Source of the DNA: Candidatus Moraniibacteriota bacterium
GTDB lineage: Bacteria; Patescibacteriota; Minisyncoccia; Moranbacterales; UBA2206
Direction of reading: 5' to 3'
Length of the DNA stretch: 6,400 bases
Assembly (NCBI GenBank): GCA_003482885.1
Contig: DMXN01000003.1
Span: 2,950-9,349 of the forward strand
A program made the position numbers and the translations under genes. The notes under the pieces were generated by a model. That model worked only from the letters and a program-made list of their open reading frames with translations. It did no database searches and was not told the origin of the DNA. Positions 4,619-6,400 of the stretch are shown here, in pieces. Position 1 is the first letter of the stretch. Every line of letters starts with the position of its first letter.

Positions 4619-5788
4619 TTATGAAGCCGGCACCCATTTTAGCGCTTGTCCCGGTTCTAAAATTTCCACCCAGATTTGTCCCGGAACAAATCGCGCTTCC
4701 TGACCGCTTTCGTCGTAGAAGTATAGCTTACTGTCCAATTTCGATTTGTCTTTTTTCCATGATCCGCGAGTTTCTTTTCCGTTCATATAATAAAACGCCT
4801 CTCCGGAATCCGATTCATCATACCACGGATCGCCGATTTGAACATTGTTATATCTGTCACTGATGCTTTCCGTTCCGGTTTTTTTAATTTCCTCCACATT
4901 TTTCCAAGGATCTTGCAGACCTTTGCCGGTATAATCTTCATTGATTGAAATTTGATTGGATCGCGCCATTAAAACAGCAATATTTTTCGGAGCCAATCTT
5001 TTTCCATTGTTTCTGTCCGTGTCGGCGACTTCCGCCCAAACCCGAAGCCATGAATTAGTTTCTTTGTCGTAATCATATTCAACATCGTACGGTTTGGCGA
5101 AAGCTACGCGCAAATGTCCGCCGTTTGGCCGATCTTCCATGGAGGCCTCTTCTTTATGCGGATAGCCGGCGAATTTATTTTCATCTCTGTATCCAAGATC
5201 TTTTATGGCGGCCAGCACGCCTTCCTTAGTAACATGCCCCGAGTCTTCTATTCTTTTTGTGTCCGTCCATCGAAAACAATATTTTCCGTCATAAACAAGG
5301 CATTCAATATTGTCGATAATTTTTCCCTTTAGCAAATCCAACGCGAAATGAGAACCGCCCCAATGAACAAAAATCGCGTCCAATCCGCTGGCGAGGGCGA
5401 TATAATCATGGCGCGAACTTCTGATGGCGCCGATAGCTTTTGGAATATCGCAAACATAAACACCCATCAGTCTTGTTACTGAAGAAGTATAGGCCGGCAT
5501 TTCAATTACCATATCGGCTTCGGAAAAACCGGCCGCCGGCCGTGCCAAAATGTCAGCCGGCTGCATTACGGCGATTGGCCGTTTATTCCAGTTGTCGCAA
5601 GCCATTCCGGAAATCGGACTTACATTTTCAGCATTGGCCGGACCGGTGTATCGCGCTTCTTTCGGTCCGAGGTCAATTTGTTTTTTTACTTGCTTGTCTT
5701 TATTTTTGAAAAATAAAAACCCGCCGGCAGTTATAACTATTATCAAAATAATAGCAATAATAATCTTTTTTTTCTTCTCTGTTTCCAT
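4619..5788 (-). CDS. Membrane-anchored DUF3048 domain protein (YerB-like)
   Basis: This 389-aa protein has a lysine-rich start, one hydrophobic segment at 9-27 and no lipobox, so it is probably a signal-anchored extracytoplasmic protein. The N-terminal DUF3048 domain shows SPISG (57-61), RPIAVM (70-75), ARPAAGFSEADMVIE (82-96), VTRLMGVY (104-111) and the IRSSR...DAIFVHWGGS block (122-146), with H185 further on. The C-terminal part (about 215-389) has the paired DUF3048 C-terminal features: NNVQIGD, SGEAFYYMNGKETRGSW and a FVPGQIWVEILEPG end. The family is related to Bacillus YerB; its biochemical role is not firmly established, and a cell-envelope role is inferred from location only. Cysteines at 64, 113, 163 and 171 could form disulphides outside the cell. 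It is better supplied with GC-rich codons than most of the window. It is preceded by a promoter with a perfect TATAAT and followed 15 bp later by holA. Confidence 0.9.
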   Translation of the reverse strand: METEKKKKIIIAIILIIVITAGGFLFFKNKDKQVKKQIDLGPKEARYTGPANAENVSPISGMACDNWNKRPIAVMQPADILARPAAGFSEADMVIEMPAYTSSVTRLMGVYVCDIPKAIGAIRSSRHDYIALASGLDAIFVHWGGSHFALDLLKGKIIDNIECLVYDGKYCFRWTDTKRIEDSGHVTKEGVLAAIKDLGYRDENKFAGYPHKEEASMEDRPNGGHLRVAFAKPYDVEYDYDKETNSWLRVWAEVADTDRNNGKRLAPKNIAVLMARSNQISINEDYTGKGLQDPWKNVEEIKKTGTESISDRYNNVQIGDPWYDESDSGEAFYYMNGKETRGSWKKDKSKLDSKLYFYDESGQEARFVPGQIWVEILEPGQALKWVPAS

Positions 5789-5819
5789 ATTTATTTTTAA
5801 GTTTAAAAATTACTTTTGT

Positions 5820-5848
5820 ATTATACAATAAGATATTAAAATTCGTAA
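5820..5848 (-). promoter_or_regulatory. Promoter upstream of the DUF3048 gene
   Basis: On the minus strand a perfect -10 TATAAT (5825-5820) lies about 31 bases before the ATG at 5788. The best -35 at 17-nt spacing is TTACGA (5848-5843), only a 3/6 match. Transcription would begin near 5813, leaving a short A/T-rich leader with no Shine-Dalgarno sequence. No terminator is visible between fpg and this promoter, so read-through from fpg is also possible. Confidence 0.45.
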
Positions 5849-5852
5849 GCCC

Positions 5853-6400
5853 TTATTTTTGACAGTTGGCGCAATAAAATATACTTCTTTGCCCCAACTT
5901 TGATCGCTTTATTATTTTCCCGCATTTTTGGCATTTCGCTCCTTCTTTATTATACACTCGCATAACTTTTTGAAAACCGCCCGGCGCTCCGGAAGTATCG
6001 CGGTAGTCGCTGTCGGATGTCCCGCGCAATTTTATGGCTTTCTTGAAGACTTTTTTTATATTTTGATATATTTTTTTTATTTCTTCCGGCGATAAGCCGG
6101 CGATTTTTCTTTCCGGCAAAACTCCGGCTTCAAATAAAATTTCGCTGCGATAAATATTGCCGATGCCGGCAACCAGTTCTTGCTCCATAAGAATTATTCC
6201 GATTGGCCTGTTTTTTTTGTTCAAAATTTCTTGAAATTTTTTCAGCGTAAATTTTTCACTCATTGCGTCAACGCCAAGTTTTTTAATTTCCGGCAAATTA
6301 TTTATCTTGTCCGTATCATCCAAGATAATTTTCCCGAATTTTCTAAGATCGGAAAATTCAAGCGATTTATTTTTATTTAAATACCAGATATGATGAATAT
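5853..6400 (-). CDS. mutM: Formamidopyrimidine-DNA glycosylase, N-terminus outside the window
   Basis: The frame is open from the right edge to the TAA at 5853, giving 181 residues of a protein normally about 270-290 aa. The edge-proximal part reads HHIWYLNKNKSLEFSDLRKFGKIIL, the conserved Fpg strand with F-D-RKFG. It continues to the helix-two-turn-helix ELVAGIGNIYRSEILFEAGVLP, whose asparagine in GNIY is a DNA-binding residue, then to a TSDSDYRDTSGAPGGFQ loop, and ends with the zinc finger CX2C-X16-CX2C including GQRSIFYCANCQK. All four zinc-ligand cysteines and the zinc-finger arginine are present. Fpg/MutM excises 8-oxoguanine and formamidopyrimidines and then cleaves the abasic site. The catalytic N-terminal PE(L) residues lie outside the window. 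A TTG at 6323 could be taken as a start but is internal, because homologous sequence continues upstream of it. The DUF3048 gene begins 64 bp downstream on the same strand. Confidence 0.95.
   Translation of the reverse strand, partial: IHHIWYLNKNKSLEFSDLRKFGKIILDDTDKINNLPEIKKLGVDAMSEKFTLKKFQEILNKKNRPIGIILMEQELVAGIGNIYRSEILFEAGVLPERKIAGLSPEEIKKIYQNIKKVFKKAIKLRGTSDSDYRDTSGAPGGFQKVMRVYNKEGAKCQKCGKIIKRSKLGQRSIFYCANCQK

Noticed and set aside
6321..6323. TTG as the start of a short 156-aa Fpg-like protein
   Set aside because: The frame is open to the window edge, and the upstream residues (F-D-L-RKFG region) are conserved Fpg sequence, so the gene is simply cut by the window.
1..6400. tRNA, rRNA, riboswitch, CRISPR or mobile-element genes
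   Set aside because: Nothing seen on either strand resembles a cloverleaf, direct-repeat array, transposase or integrase; only the single palindrome at 3588-3616 hints at a mobile repeat.

Overview
This window reads as a compact, AT-rich bacterial chromosome segment. The most likely source is a Candidate Phyla Radiation (Patescibacteria/Parcubacteria-like) genome. That assignment is inference from four things: tightly packed short housekeeping genes, a MurE-type ligase whose P-loop begins near residue 43 instead of near residue 110, a DUF3048 protein, and start codons that lack clear Shine-Dalgarno sequences. No marker gene here fixes the taxonomy. I see no rRNA, tRNA, CRISPR array, transposase, integrase or phage gene.

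Layout from left to right. (1) 1-487 (-) is the 5' part of a MurE-like Mur ligase with its own sigma70-type promoter, which may give a leaderless mRNA. (2) 558-1697 (-) is a DHH/DHHA1 (NrnA-like) protein that has lost most of its metal ligands. (3) 1729-1794 holds its promoter and the strong intrinsic terminator of the genes to the right. (4) 1810-2639 (-) is a two-gene unit of unknown function: a 95-aa helical protein followed by a 172-aa protein with an internal hydrophobic segment ending in a lipobox-like Cys. (5) 2678-2733 is a divergent intergenic region with overlapping promoter elements. (6) 2734-3523 (+) is tsaE followed by rpsT. (7) 3541-3616 is a bidirectional terminator next to a 29-bp GTAGAGAC-type palindrome. 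(8) 3629-5788 (-) is holA preceded by a membrane-anchored DUF3048 protein. (9) 5853-6400 (-) is fpg/mutM, truncated by the window edge.

Most of the content is core physiology: peptidoglycan precursor synthesis (MurE), tRNA t6A modification (TsaE), the small ribosomal subunit (bS20), the replicative clamp loader (HolA) and 8-oxoguanine repair (Fpg). I found no clear new multi-gene system. The parts that deserve a second look are the degenerate DHH protein, the 95-aa/172-aa unit, the promoter-on-start-codon arrangements at murE and tsaE, the general lack of Shine-Dalgarno sequences, and the palindromic repeat beside holA.
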